From contig CAYLJO010000030.1 in assembly GCA_964383905.1 (NCBI GenBank), positions 1 through 42,197 on the forward strand: a DNA stretch of 42,197 nt. The letters are read 5' to 3'. The stretch comes from CAYLJO01 sp964383905. GTDB taxonomy: Bacteria > Acidobacteriota > Blastocatellia > Pyrinomonadales > Pyrinomonadaceae. Positions 25,502 to 33,256 of the stretch are shown here, one piece after another. How positions within the stretch are numbered: position 1 is the first letter of the stretch; each line of letters begins with the position of its first letter. Under the pieces are notes generated by a model. That model ran no database searches. It saw only the letters and a program-made list of their open reading frames with translations, and was not told the DNA's origin. Made by a program: the position numbers and the translations under genes.

Positions 25502-25746
25502 AGTGAGCCCTCGACGTAGAGTTTGGCGCGCGCTTTGACCAGTTGCATGAGGTGTTCGATCTCACCTAAGCGCTCTAGTTCTGATGCCTCCTCTGCCGTG
25601 ATTTCGTCACTCCGGTTGCGTGCGAGCAAGTAGCGGACTCGTTCTTGAGTTTCGTTTGACGGACGAAAAGCCAGCACCTCGGCTGAGGTGGTTCCTCGCG
25701 CGAAGAGATCAATAATCTCGTCATAGCTTTTCTGAGCAACTCCCAT
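25498..25746 (-). CDS. Small hypothetical protein between antitoxin-like and HNH genes
   Basis: 82 residues, rich in Glu/Arg/Leu and probably all helical, with no membrane span. Segments such as YDEIIDLFARG, and EEASELERLGEIEHL near residues 54-68, resemble small proteins I remember encoded directly before HNH endonucleases. No catalytic motif was seen. It starts 5 bp after the stop of the antitoxin-like gene and overlaps the HNH start (ATGA). It could be an immunity protein or DNA-recognition partner for the nuclease. Confidence 0.7.
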   Translation of the reverse strand: MGVAQKSYDEIIDLFARGTTSAEVLAFRPSNETQERVRYLLARNRSDEITAEEASELERLGEIEHLMQLVKARAKLYVEGSL

Positions 25747-25751
25747 TTACA

Positions 25752-26006
25752 TCAGTCCTGATCCATGTAGATGTCTTTTCGCGAGTAAGTCCCTTGATAT
25801 TCGGCCGACAGATGTTCTAAACCTTCTGCTATCGCGTCCATATCCCTCTCAAATTCTTCCAGCGATGGTGCAGTGGTTGAGTCTCGCCCTGGCTCCAACT
25901 CATCAAGTACTGCTCGCAAAAGCTCGTCCACAGAGACACCTCTGGCTCTGGCGAGAGCAGTCAATTTATCAGTGATTTCAGGTCGAACTTCAAGCTGTAT
26001 CGGCAT
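25752..26006 (-). CDS. Antitoxin-like small protein (possible ribbon-helix-helix)
   Basis: 84 residues. The first 42, with LEVRPEITDKLTALARARG then VSVDELLRAVLDE, follow the strand-helix-helix pattern of ribbon-helix-helix DNA-binding proteins; the acidic C-terminal half (SLEEFERDMDAIAEG) is like the toxin-binding tails of type II antitoxins. First gene of a leftward cassette with the 82-residue protein and HNH nuclease, with a good promoter match 28 bp upstream. Autoregulation is expected from family logic but not shown. Confidence 0.7.
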   Translation of the reverse strand: MPIQLEVRPEITDKLTALARARGVSVDELLRAVLDELEPGRDSTTAPSLEEFERDMDAIAEGLEHLSAEYQGTYSRKDIYMDQD

Positions 26007-26033
26007 CAGTATGGCGCCTCGTTATTGAGCCTT

Positions 26034-26063
26034 ACTATACCCTTCGGCAGGTACACGCAGCAA
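26034..26063 (-). promoter_or_regulatory. Candidate promoter of the HNH cassette
   Basis: On the minus strand TTGCTG (26063-26058) and TATAGT (26039-26034) are 18 bp apart. Transcription would start about 20 nt before the ATG at 26006. The -35 is identical to that of the tRNA promoter at 26343. Confidence 0.5.
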
Positions 26064-26117
26064 GAGATTTCAAACCAACAGGCTGTATTTACGGATTCAG
26101 TTAATAGGTTACTCTGG

Positions 26118-26130
26118 GCATTACGACAAA
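26118..26130. repeat. Right direct repeat GCATTACGACAAA flanking the HNH cassette
   Basis: Partner of 25028-25040, with one mismatch. It lies just upstream of the cassette promoter. Confidence 0.3.
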
Positions 26131-26197
26131 AAGGCGAAAGCGGCAGGGATTGTGCTAAGTCCTACACGCCGTGATTTTGAAGGCAACGGGAGATTTT

Positions 26198-26230
26198 GGT
26201 AACGTGGCGAGGCTTGAACTCGTGACCCTC
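26198..26230 (-). pseudogene. tRNA 3'-end-like remnant
   Basis: Read on the minus strand this has a T-arm-like hairpin: ACGAG-TTCAAGC-CTCGC, a TTCRANY loop with four of five stem pairs, followed by CACGTTA and C as a degenerate acceptor strand. No matching 5' acceptor strand (TAACGTG) was found upstream, so it is not a complete tRNA. Such 3' tRNA fragments are often left by integration at tRNA genes. It lies between the HNH cassette and an intact tRNA. Confidence 0.3.
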
Positions 26231-26342
26231 AAAGGCACATACGGCCAGAGCTGGCGCTAAAGTTGGTCGTGAGAGTAAGAAAAAATGAAACATGCATTGA
26301 CGTACATCTATTGGCACTATAGCTGAGCCGTCGGGTATGCAA

Positions 26343-26371
26343 TTGCTGATCACTTCTGACTTGGCTATAAT
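26343..26371 (+). promoter_or_regulatory. Promoter of the CAU tRNA gene
   Basis: TTGCTG (26343-26348) and a perfect TATAAT (26366-26371) are separated by the optimal 17 bp. The predicted start falls a few bases before the tRNA at 26383. Best promoter match in the window. Confidence 0.75.
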
Positions 26372-26382
26372 TTATGCCTTGC

Positions 26383-26456
26383 GGCGGGGTAGCTCAGCTG
26401 GTTAGAGCGACGGACTCATAACCCGTAGGCCGAGAGTTCAAGTCTCTCCCCCGCCA
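26383..26456 (+). tRNA. tRNA with CAU anticodon (elongator Met, or Ile2 if lysidine-modified)
   Basis: 74 nt folding as a cloverleaf: acceptor GGCGGGG/CCCCGCC, D stem GCTC/GAGC, anticodon loop CTCATAA (anticodon CAT), T arm GAGAG-TTCAAGT-CTCTC and discriminator A. CCA is not encoded. The anticodon stem ACGGA/CCCGT has an A-C mismatch at 31-39. The 1-72 pair is G-C and the anticodon stem lacks three G-C pairs, so it is not the initiator. Met and Ile2 cannot be separated by eye. A convergent nuclease gene ends one base after it. Confidence 0.93.
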
Positions 26457-26457
26457 T

Positions 26458-26883
26458 TCACCCTCTCAATTCTGCTATGTGTCTTTCCCAAGAGTAATCT
26501 TTAGCCCACCGAATGTATTTTTCCTGCTTGTTTACTGTAGGGTCGATGCGCAGTGATGCTGACCCCTTCGCGGCCTCAAAAGGCATTCCGTATAGCTCAC
26601 CCAACTGTGGGCAGTAAATAGCGAAATAATCCACCTCGCCTTTTTCATATCTTCTCATTGTTCTGTCATAGCTTGCATTTCTTCGCCTGGTCCTGCAAAG
26701 GATACAGCCTTTCTCGAAAGTGGCGGTCTTGACCTGCACTTTCACGATCCTGGTGCCGGTATCGACTGCTAAATCGTAAGGCCCGCCTGTTCCGAACGGA
26801 ATGCAGACCCTCAGTCCAGCTTTGACATAAGGTCCCAGCACTATTCCTTCCGCTTCGTTGCCAATATCGAACGTGGTTCGCAT
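26458..26883 (-). CDS. PD-(D/E)XK endonuclease (PDDEXK_5, intron-endonuclease-like)
   Basis: 141 residues. The nuclease core is visible: an N-terminal helix with NEAEG, then GGPYDLAVD (Asp37) and the strand VKVQVKTA (Gln50, Lys52), the D-x(n)-Q-x-K version of the PD-(D/E)XK site. This matches my recollection of Pfam PDDEXK_5 (PF11645), which includes a group I intron-encoded endonuclease related to I-Ssp6803I. The C-terminal half (EVDYFAIYCPQLGELYG) is also typical. Its stop codon begins one base after the 3' end of the CAU tRNA, on the opposite strand. Homing or other selfish DNA function is inferred. Confidence 0.8.
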   Translation of the reverse strand: MRTTFDIGNEAEGIVLGPYVKAGLRVCIPFGTGGPYDLAVDTGTRIVKVQVKTATFEKGCILCRTRRRNASYDRTMRRYEKGEVDYFAIYCPQLGELYGMPFEAAKGSASLRIDPTVNKQEKYIRWAKDYSWERHIAELRG

Positions 26884-27061
26884 TCGTCGCTCCTTCTATT
26901 TTTCGATCGGTACATTCTCATTCCCCGACGCCTCCCCGAAGGCTTGTATCATATAAGCGGGATCAATTGTAGCGGAGTTTATAGATTGCCTACGTTTGCG
27001 CGTGCGGGCGGCGGGCGCGTATGATTCGGGCGTGCTGGATTTAGGCGGAGGAGGTCGCCGA

Positions 27062-28036
27062 ATGTCTAATCTTATTCACCGGCCGCGACGGCTGAGAAGG
27101 CGCGAGCAGGTGCGTGCGCTGGTGCGAGAGGCGCGGCTCGCGCGTGAGGATTTTATTCTCCCATTCTTTGCTTGCCCGGCTGAGGGTGTGCGTCGTGAAA
27201 TCAAATCCATGCCCGGCGTTTACAACCTCTCGGTCGATGAGGTTGCGCGCGAGGCTGCGGAGGCTTATGAACTGGGTATCCGTGGGGTGCTGCTGTTCGG
27301 CCTGCCGGAGAAGAAGGATGAGACGGCCACGGGCGCGTATGCCGAAGACGGGATTGTACAGAAGGCCGCACGGGCCGTCCGCCGGGCTGCCCCGGACCTC
27401 GTCGTGATCGCCGACACGTGTCTCTGCGAATACACCTCGCATGGGCACTGCGGCGTGGTGCGCAACGGCGAGGTGCTGAATGACGAGTCGCTGGAGCTGC
27501 TGGCGCAGACGGCCGTGAGCCAGGCGGCGGCGGGAGCGGACATCGTCGCGCCGTCGGCGATGATGGACGGGCAGGTCGGGGCGATCCGCGAGGCGCTGGA
27601 CACGGCAGGCTTTGAGCACGTGGCGATTATGTCTTACGCGGTGAAGTATGCTTCGGCTTTGTACGGGCCGTTTCGCGAGGCGGCCGACAGCGCGCCGGCA
27701 TTCGGCGACCGCCGCGCCTACCAGATGGATGCGGCGAACGGGCGTGAAGCTCTGCGAGAAGCCGAACTGGATTATACGGAGGGCGCAGACATCATGATGG
27801 TCAAGCCGGCGACGCTCTACCTCGATATATTGAGGATGGTTCGTGACCGGTTTGATCTGCCGCTGGCCGCCTATCACGTTTCGGGCGAGTACGCGATGGT
27901 TAAAGCGGCGGCGCAGAAGGGCTGGCTGGATGAACAGCGTGTGATGCTCGAAACCTTAACGAGCATTAAACGCGCGGGCGCCGACATCATCATTACTTAC
28001 TATGCGCGGGAAGCTGTGCGCGCTTTAATTCAATGA
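27062..28036 (+). CDS. hemB: Delta-aminolevulinic acid dehydratase (porphobilinogen synthase)
   Basis: 324 residues from ATG 27062, chosen for the strong GGAGGAGGT ribosome site a few bases upstream; the open frame extends to 26996 but without a site. It condenses two 5-aminolevulinate molecules to porphobilinogen in haem synthesis. Active-site lysines are Lys195 (SYAVKYAS) and Lys248 (MMVKPA). The catalytic zinc site is the Cys type: DTCLCEYTSHGHCG with Cys120, Cys122 and Cys130. A stand-alone gene ending in a clear intrinsic terminator at 28071. Length is normal for the family. Confidence 0.96.
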   Translation: MSNLIHRPRRLRRREQVRALVREARLAREDFILPFFACPAEGVRREIKSMPGVYNLSVDEVAREAAEAYELGIRGVLLFGLPEKKDETATGAYAEDGIVQKAARAVRRAAPDLVVIADTCLCEYTSHGHCGVVRNGEVLNDESLELLAQTAVSQAAAGADIVAPSAMMDGQVGAIREALDTAGFEHVAIMSYAVKYASALYGPFREAADSAPAFGDRRAYQMDAANGREALREAELDYTEGADIMMVKPATLYLDILRMVRDRFDLPLAAYHVSGEYAMVKAAAQKGWLDEQRVMLETLTSIKRAGADIIITYYAREAVRALIQ

Positions 28037-28070
28037 TGGTGAGATGCCGAAGCATTTAGAATCTTCTGTC

Positions 28071-28091
28071 GCCCACTCCGTGGGCTTTTTT
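28071..28091 (+). terminator. Intrinsic terminator after hemB
   Basis: GCCCAC-TCC-GTGGGC followed by six T residues: a 6-bp GC-rich stem, a 3-nt loop and a U-tract, 35 bp after the hemB stop. It sits in the convergent gap with the GH5-like gene. Confidence 0.9.
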
Positions 28092-28093
28092 CA

Positions 28094-29893
28094 TTAGCGC
28101 ACCTCAATCTCGATGGGAGTAGCGCCGTGTGCATCGTAGCCTTCTGGGTAGCCGGAGATGTTTGCGCCGAAGGGATCGTCGGAGGTTACTTTCACGGCGA
28201 AGCGGATTGAGAGCGCCCGGCCCAGGGCGGCGCGCAGGCGCACGGCGAGGGAATCGACCCGCCATTCCTGCGTCAAAGCATTTTTTGGGTCTTCGACAGG
28301 GATGAGACGCGAGCCGCAGTCTGTGCCGTCAATCAAAAGTGTGACGCGGGTCTGCTTGATAATCTGTCGCGGATCATCGATGACGGGTTGGATGTGGGCG
28401 CGCACGACAAGGCTTCCGACCTGCCCCCACTTGTCCCGCGCGGGCACGACGTAATCAAATTCTCCCACGCCGGCGCCCCAGATGTAGCCGGCCCCGCCGC
28501 CCAGTTTTTCAAAACGCGCGCTCACGGCCGTCTCAGGGTTGAAGCGGTAGAGCAGCGTCCCATCATCATGGATCTTTATCTCGGGTCGTGTGGCCGGATC
28601 GTCGGGCCGCCGTGTGAAGGCAAACTGGTGCGGCACGAGATGATGGCCGGCATCGAGCAAGCGGCGTGGCGGAGGCTCATTTTGGAGTGAGGCGAATAGG
28701 CGGGCGGCGCGGGCGATCTCCTCGCGTACGCTCTGATCGCGCGGCCCTGTGTACGCGATGCCGTAACCCCGGTGTGGGTCGGGCGTCAAGATCCAGAACA
28801 TCGCACCACCCACACCGGCGTGCGCCGCACTCTCAAAATAGGAGCGAAACCAGGTCTCACGCGAAAAACCCTTGAAGCCTTCGGGCGCCATGCCGAATTC
28901 GCCGAAGACGAGCGGCTTCCTGAGCGAAAAGGCGGCCGCCGCGCGGTTGTCGATGAACCAGCGCAGGTCGTCGGGCGAGTCAACAGAGGTGTCACGATCG
29001 TCGCGCGGGTAGTGGTGCGCATCACAGTAATCAACGGTTGGAAGCCGGTGCTCTTCGAGCCACGCGCGCCGCTCGACGGCCATGCGATAGCCCCACGTGC
29101 CCGGCGTGATGAGGTGGTTCGGGTCGAGCAAGCGCACGTAGGCGCTCATTTCTGCGACCCAGGCGCGGCGCTCGGCCCAGCGGCCTGGGATAGCCTGGGC
29201 CTCGTTCATCAACTCGTAGCCCATAATGGTCGGGTCGTCGCGGTATGGCACGCCCGTCACACTGTTGCGGCGCGTCACGATCCTTTCCACGTGTTGGCGG
29301 TAGAGACGGCGCGCCCCTTCGTTCGTGTAGAAGAGCATGGCGCGCTCGAGGTTGATGCCGTAAGGGTAGCGGGTATCGGCGGCGTCTTTGATGCCGGCCC
29401 AGTAGAGATACTGTGTGACGCCGCCCGTGTCACGCCACCAGTTGACGAGCGTGAGCTGCACACGCAGGTTATGGCGCGCGGCCTCGGCGAGCACCCGATC
29501 CAGATGGACGAATGCTTCTTCATTCCATTCATCGGGCGTCGGGCGGAATGGGTGTGTGCGCGGCCAATCGTTGCGATCACCGCCGACCGGCCCGATGTCA
29601 TTCGGGCCGCCCTCCCCGCTGGCCCACACACGGACCACACGCACGCCGTCAAGCGCCGCCTGACGTAGCGTCTCCGGCATGCGTGCGCGGTCTTCGTCAC
29701 GGTACATCACGGCGACGTTTGCGCCGACGAAGCGGAACGGGCGCCCGTCAACCACAAAGCGCGGGCCGCTCGTTCGCACAAACCCGCGCCGTCCGGCCAC
29801 GCCCCTTCCTTCACGCTCAACCTGCGCGACAAAGAGAATGGCCGCGCCCGCAACTAGTGCGAGCGCGGCCACAATGATCCATTTCCTACTCAT
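28094..29893 (-). CDS. GH5-like secreted beta-mannanase/cellulase
   Basis: 599 residues from ATG 29893; the codon before it is an in-frame TTG. Residues about 6-25 form a signal peptide or membrane anchor. Residues about 40-400 are a clan GH-A barrel close to GH5 subfamily 7 endo-beta-mannosidases: FRFVGANVAVMY near 55, the acid/base Glu231 in GYELMNEAQ, AHHYPRD near 293 and the nucleophile Glu332 in VFGEFGMAP. The remaining 200 residues look like beta-sandwich domains. It is predicted to hydrolyse an internal beta-linked mannan or glucan outside the cytoplasm. It is alone, with no other CAZyme adjacent, and ends next to the hemB terminator. Confidence 0.85.
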   Translation of the reverse strand: MSRKWIIVAALALVAGAAILFVAQVEREGRGVAGRRGFVRTSGPRFVVDGRPFRFVGANVAVMYRDEDRARMPETLRQAALDGVRVVRVWASGEGGPNDIGPVGGDRNDWPRTHPFRPTPDEWNEEAFVHLDRVLAEAARHNLRVQLTLVNWWRDTGGVTQYLYWAGIKDAADTRYPYGINLERAMLFYTNEGARRLYRQHVERIVTRRNSVTGVPYRDDPTIMGYELMNEAQAIPGRWAERRAWVAEMSAYVRLLDPNHLITPGTWGYRMAVERRAWLEEHRLPTVDYCDAHHYPRDDRDTSVDSPDDLRWFIDNRAAAAFSLRKPLVFGEFGMAPEGFKGFSRETWFRSYFESAAHAGVGGAMFWILTPDPHRGYGIAYTGPRDQSVREEIARAARLFASLQNEPPPRRLLDAGHHLVPHQFAFTRRPDDPATRPEIKIHDDGTLLYRFNPETAVSARFEKLGGGAGYIWGAGVGEFDYVVPARDKWGQVGSLVVRAHIQPVIDDPRQIIKQTRVTLLIDGTDCGSRLIPVEDPKNALTQEWRVDSLAVRLRAALGRALSIRFAVKVTSDDPFGANISGYPEGYDAHGATPIEIEVR

Positions 29894-29933
29894 CAATCAA
29901 GAGTTTCAAAGATGCCGAACTGCCGGCAACCGT

Positions 29934-30284
29934 CTAGCGTGGGCTTGTAAGCCGCACGAATCCCATGACGGCGCAGACCGACCCGAGCACGATGAAGATA
30001 TTGAAGAAAGCGCCGACGGCGAGCGTGAGGTCGGGGTTATCCAGCACGATCCCGAGCGCCAGCATCAAAAATTGCAAGTGATACATGATCAAACAGACGG
30101 AGGCGAGGGCAAACCAACGCACCGACGGCCCGAAGGCGCGGGCGCGTGCAAAGCCGAGCACCGCCGCGATGAGCCAACCGACCGCCCCGGCGATGAGGAG
30201 AAAGAGCACGATCGGAACGAAGTAAGAGGGCTGGGTGTAGCGCGTCTCAATCTGCGCCAACATCAAGAGCGAAGCGATCAGCAT
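29934..30284 (-). CDS. Small integral membrane protein, unknown
   Basis: 116 residues from ATG 30284. The open frame continues to 30386, but that extension is polar and unlike a membrane protein N-terminus, whereas the shorter form begins MLIASLLMLAQ. I see four hydrophobic spans (near 1-11, 20-45, 57-75 and 80-105), the last with FFNIFIVLGSVCAVMG. No family was recognised. It lies 40 bp upstream of the GH5-like gene on the same strand and may be co-transcribed. Confidence 0.6.
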   Translation of the reverse strand: MLIASLLMLAQIETRYTQPSYFVPIVLFLLIAGAVGWLIAAVLGFARARAFGPSVRWFALASVCLIMYHLQFLMLALGIVLDNPDLTLAVGAFFNIFIVLGSVCAVMGFVRLTSPR

Positions 30285-30424
30285 TAAGGAGTCTCTCCTC
30301 GAGGATAACTTTACGGAACACGCGTGCCTGAAACAAATCAAAGCGCCGTCTTGCGCGCGAGCAGTCCCTTCGCGGCTGTCGCGCAAACGGCGCCAAAGTC
30401 ACACTTTTAATAAATTACCAGCAA

Positions 30425-30462
30425 CGGCTGCGGCTTCGTTGCGAGGCGCAGCCGACCTTTTT
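30425..30462. other. 8-bp stem hairpin with T-tract on the plus side
   Basis: CGGCTGCG (30425-30432) and CGCAGCCG (30447-30454) pair perfectly around a 14-nt loop; ACCTTTTTA follows on the plus strand. It would terminate plus-strand transcription, but no plus gene precedes it nearby. It lies just after the 72-residue minus gene, so it may end that transcript less efficiently. Confidence 0.4.
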
Positions 30463-30506
30463 ATTATGAACTGCCAACACACCCTCGTGAAGTGAGAAGA
30501 CAGCTC

Positions 30507-30725
30507 TTACTGCGTAATGTGGATCTCCTCTTCCTTGTTGACATGACCGAGGAAATAAACGAGCGCGCAAGCGCAAGCCACCACGGCGGCCCCGATCGCC
30601 AGCCACAGGTGCATCATGTCTCCTTCGGCTCCAGGAGTGGCCTTGTACTTGAAAAAGAACTCGTAGATCGCGAACACGATCGCGGCCAAGCCCACAATCA
30701 CGGCTAGAATGTCTTTCGTTCTCAT
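30507..30725 (-). CDS. Two-helix small membrane protein, unknown
   Basis: 72 residues with two hydrophobic spans (about 6-25 and 41-62), a short charged loop (KYKATPGAEGDMM) and an acidic tail (NKEEEIHIT). A GGAGGTT ribosome site lies 5 nt before the ATG, and a perfect minus-strand TATAAT is at 30762-30757, giving a leader of about 25 nt. No family was recognised. Codon use and signals support a real gene. Confidence 0.7.
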   Translation of the reverse strand: MRTKDILAVIVGLAAIVFAIYEFFFKYKATPGAEGDMMHLWLAIGAAVVACACALVYFLGHVNKEEEIHITQ

Positions 30726-30756
30726 GTTGAACCTCCGGCGTTCGTTAGAGTTAATA

Positions 30757-30762
30757 ATTATA
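30757..30762 (-). promoter_or_regulatory. Candidate -10 box of the two-helix protein gene
   Basis: A perfect TATAAT on the minus strand 32 bp before the ATG at 30725. No good -35 was found at 16-18 bp, so the call rests on the -10 and its position. Confidence 0.35.
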
Positions 30763-30955
30763 ATGGCTCGGAGAAAAGCCTTTCACGCCTGCTAAAAGTT
30801 CAGAAAAGAAGTGCCGGCCAACCGCTCCTGCTCTTCAGAAGCGGGCTTTTGAGTCTTTATGCGACAGTATGTTACCGCCACCATATGTAAGAACGCAAGC
30901 AATTTGTCAAGGCCAAAGTAAAAAGGTAAAAGGTAAAAGGGGACCGTTCAATACT

Positions 30956-31240
30956 TTAACTTTCAGCTTTGGCTGAAACTATGATCGCGCCGATGATGCG
31001 CATCAATTCTTCAATTTCGCTCTGCAGTTCGGAGAGCCGGGATGCTGGCTATATTTTTGTCGCAGCAAGAAGGCGTAAGCAGTAAAGTGTCTCACGAACT
31101 TCCTTCAGGGCAATGGCATTCTTACTGATAAAGTCGGCCTTGCTCTGCCCCGCCTGCGCTTCCTCCACGTTAGCGCCGATGGATGTGCCGGCCCGTAACA
31201 ACTTCTTACCAAGGATGCGCCCGACCCCCTATTTCTCCTC
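30956..31240 (-). pseudogene. Broken four-helix-bundle protein (S23 / 23S rRNA intervening-sequence protein family)
   Basis: One minus frame reads GRILGKKLLRAGTSIGANV, then EEAQAGQSKADFISK and ALKEVRETLYCLRLL, the unmistakable core of the four-helix-bundle (S23/IVP) family, and continues past a stop into ASRLSELQSEIEELMRII to TAA at 30956. Two in-frame TAG codons interrupt it (31231-31229 and 31051-31049), and the N-terminal third of the usual 115-125 residues is missing or unrecognisable. So this is a decayed gene. Phrase-like A/G-rich repeats lie on both sides (30915-30940 and 31312-31341). The family has been linked to intervening sequences in 23S rRNA genes but is also common as dispersed solitary genes. 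Confidence 0.8.
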
Positions 31241-31339
31241 CAGATATTGATACAATTTTACTATCCGAACGGCAAAATCAAATGTGCGCTCGCAAATATG
31301 CATTATCTTCACTTTTTTGCCTTTTACCTTCCTTTTTCC

Positions 31340-33256
31340 TTACAGGATGAGCCGGCGGTCGCCGGCGCGGCGGGTGATGCGCTCGCGATCGAAATACTCG
31401 AGGAGCGGGATCGCGTACTTTCGGGAGACCCCGGCCAGGTCTTTAAATGCGGCGACATCAATGAATCGCTCGGGCTCGTGTTGAGCGGCGTAGCCACGTA
31501 ATTTCGCGATGAAGCTTTCGAGCACTTCGCGGTGGTAAAGGAGGTCTCCCTGAACGCGCACGAGCAGACCGTTGTCGATCAGCATCTGGAGGATCTTGCG
31601 CTTATGTTGGAGCGTGGCGGTCGCATTTCCGGCACGTTCCATCGCCTCATAGATGGTCGGGGGCTCAAGCGCGTCATCTTTGTAAACAAGCTCCAGCCGG
31701 TCACGGAACGTTACGTCGGCGGGCGAGAGCGAGAGATTATGGGCCGCCGCGCGTACGATCTCTTTTTCGGAAACGAGTGCGCCCCGCTTCTCCAGGTCCG
31801 TGATCACGGCGCGGAACACTTCCAGCGGCGCGTGCGCGAAATGGCGCTCGCGTAAAGTCTCGCGCAGGATTCCACGTGCCAGCGGCTCGCGCTGGTGGTG
31901 CATTTCGACCTCGGCGAGGGCGACCCGCGTTAACCGCTCAAAGCTGGCGCGCCCGAGATAGACCCCGTTGGCGTCGGTCACCGAGCCGTTTTTTACGGCG
32001 TGCTTCGCCGACTCTCCCAGAACATCGTCGCGCCACCCCGTGCGTGCGGCCACCTCCGCCAGCCGCAGGCCGCGCTCTCCCGCCCCTTCGACGAACAGGG
32101 CAAACCGCGTGGCCCGATCCCCTGTCATGAGGCCATCAAGCCGCGCGCGCGCCAACTGCGCTTCACGCCGCCGATGCCTAGCCGCGAACGGATCGAGCAC
32201 GCGCCCGCCGGCAATCGTGTGCGAAGGAGAATACGAACGAATAATAAAACGCTCGCCGAGCAGCGCCACGACCGCGGATTCGAGGCGCAGTTGTGCGAAG
32301 CCGCCGTCGCCGGGCGCGATCTCGCCCGCCTCTTCGAGAATGCGTACACGCGCCAAAACCTCCGCCGCTCCCAGATGAACACGCACACGCGAGCGCGAGC
32401 GTAAGGCGCGCGGCGCGGTTTTCAGCACGTCCAAATGAACATCTATTGCCTGCGTCGGATGAAGCCGCCCGGCCGGGGCAAGCACCATCCCACGCTCGAT
32501 CATTGACGCCTCAACACCGCCGAGATTGACGGCTGTTCTCTGCCCGGCCACGGCCCGCGGAACGGGCGCGCCGTGTACCTGCAGGCCGCGCACGCGCGCG
32601 TGCGCGCCAGGCGGCAGCAACTCCATCTCATCGCCTTCGCCGATCTCCCCGGCCACGAGTGTGCCCGTGACCACCGCCCCGAACCCACGCATTGTGAAGG
32701 CGCGATCCACCGGCAGGCGCGCAAACATTTCCGAGGAACGCGCCGGCACCTCGAGAGCGACCTCACGCAGCGCTCTCTTTAACTCGTCGAGGCCCGAGCC
32801 CGTGCGTGAGCTGACAAGCAGCATAGGCGCGCTCTCAAGAAATGACCCGGCAACCAATTCTTCCGCCTCGGCGCGCACGAGCGCAATCAACTCTTCGTCA
32901 ACCGCATCGGTCTTGGTAATGATGAGGAGGCCGCGGCGGACATCAAGGAGTCGGCAGATGTCAAAGTGTTCGCGTGTTTGCGGCATCACGCCTTCATCGG
33001 CGGCGATGACGAGCGCGACCACATCAATGCCGTGCGCGCCGGCCAGCATGTTCTTGACGAACCGCTCATGGCCGGGCACATCGACAAAGCCGATCCGGAC
33101 GTCACCCAGATCCAGCTCGGCAAACCCGAGATCGATCGTGATGCCGCGCCGCTTCTCCTCCGGCAGGCGGTCGGCATCGACGCCCGTCAATGCACGTACG
33201 AGAGAGGTCTTTCCGTGGTCGATGTGCCCGGCAGTGCCGACGATGATGGAGCGCAT
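31340..33256 (-). CDS. selB: Selenocysteine-specific elongation factor SelB
   Basis: 638 residues. It carries selenocysteinyl-tRNA to UGA codons marked by a SECIS hairpin. The GTPase is complete: G1 AGHIDHGKT (9-17), G2 RRGITIDLGF, G3 DVPGHE and G4 TKTD. Domains 2-3 follow (PVDRAFTMRGFGAVVTGT is typical SelB), then C-terminal winged-helix repeats to residue 638, which bind SECIS RNA and distinguish SelB from EF-Tu. There is no selA, selC or selD in the window, and I found no tRNA-Sec in the flanks. No Shine-Dalgarno sequence was seen before the ATG. Its stop codon begins an A/G-rich phrase repeat. Confidence 0.95.
   Translation of the reverse strand: MRSIIVGTAGHIDHGKTSLVRALTGVDADRLPEEKRRGITIDLGFAELDLGDVRIGFVDVPGHERFVKNMLAGAHGIDVVALVIAADEGVMPQTREHFDICRLLDVRRGLLIITKTDAVDEELIALVRAEAEELVAGSFLESAPMLLVSSRTGSGLDELKRALREVALEVPARSSEMFARLPVDRAFTMRGFGAVVTGTLVAGEIGEGDEMELLPPGAHARVRGLQVHGAPVPRAVAGQRTAVNLGGVEASMIERGMVLAPAGRLHPTQAIDVHLDVLKTAPRALRSRSRVRVHLGAAEVLARVRILEEAGEIAPGDGGFAQLRLESAVVALLGERFIIRSYSPSHTIAGGRVLDPFAARHRRREAQLARARLDGLMTGDRATRFALFVEGAGERGLRLAEVAARTGWRDDVLGESAKHAVKNGSVTDANGVYLGRASFERLTRVALAEVEMHHQREPLARGILRETLRERHFAHAPLEVFRAVITDLEKRGALVSEKEIVRAAAHNLSLSPADVTFRDRLELVYKDDALEPPTIYEAMERAGNATATLQHKRKILQMLIDNGLLVRVQGDLLYHREVLESFIAKLRGYAAQHEPERFIDVAAFKDLAGVSRKYAIPLLEYFDRERITRRAGDRRLIL

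Noticed and set aside
27041..27877. 278-residue minus-strand frame over hemB
   Set aside because: Antisense to an unmistakable hemB with all active-site residues.
28772..29668. 298-residue plus-strand frame over the GH5-like gene
   Set aside because: Antisense to a frame with both catalytic Glu motifs; no domain of its own.
30425..30462. Hairpin with T-tract considered as a definite terminator
   Set aside because: The T-tract is on the plus strand, where no upstream gene exists; kept only as a generic hairpin.
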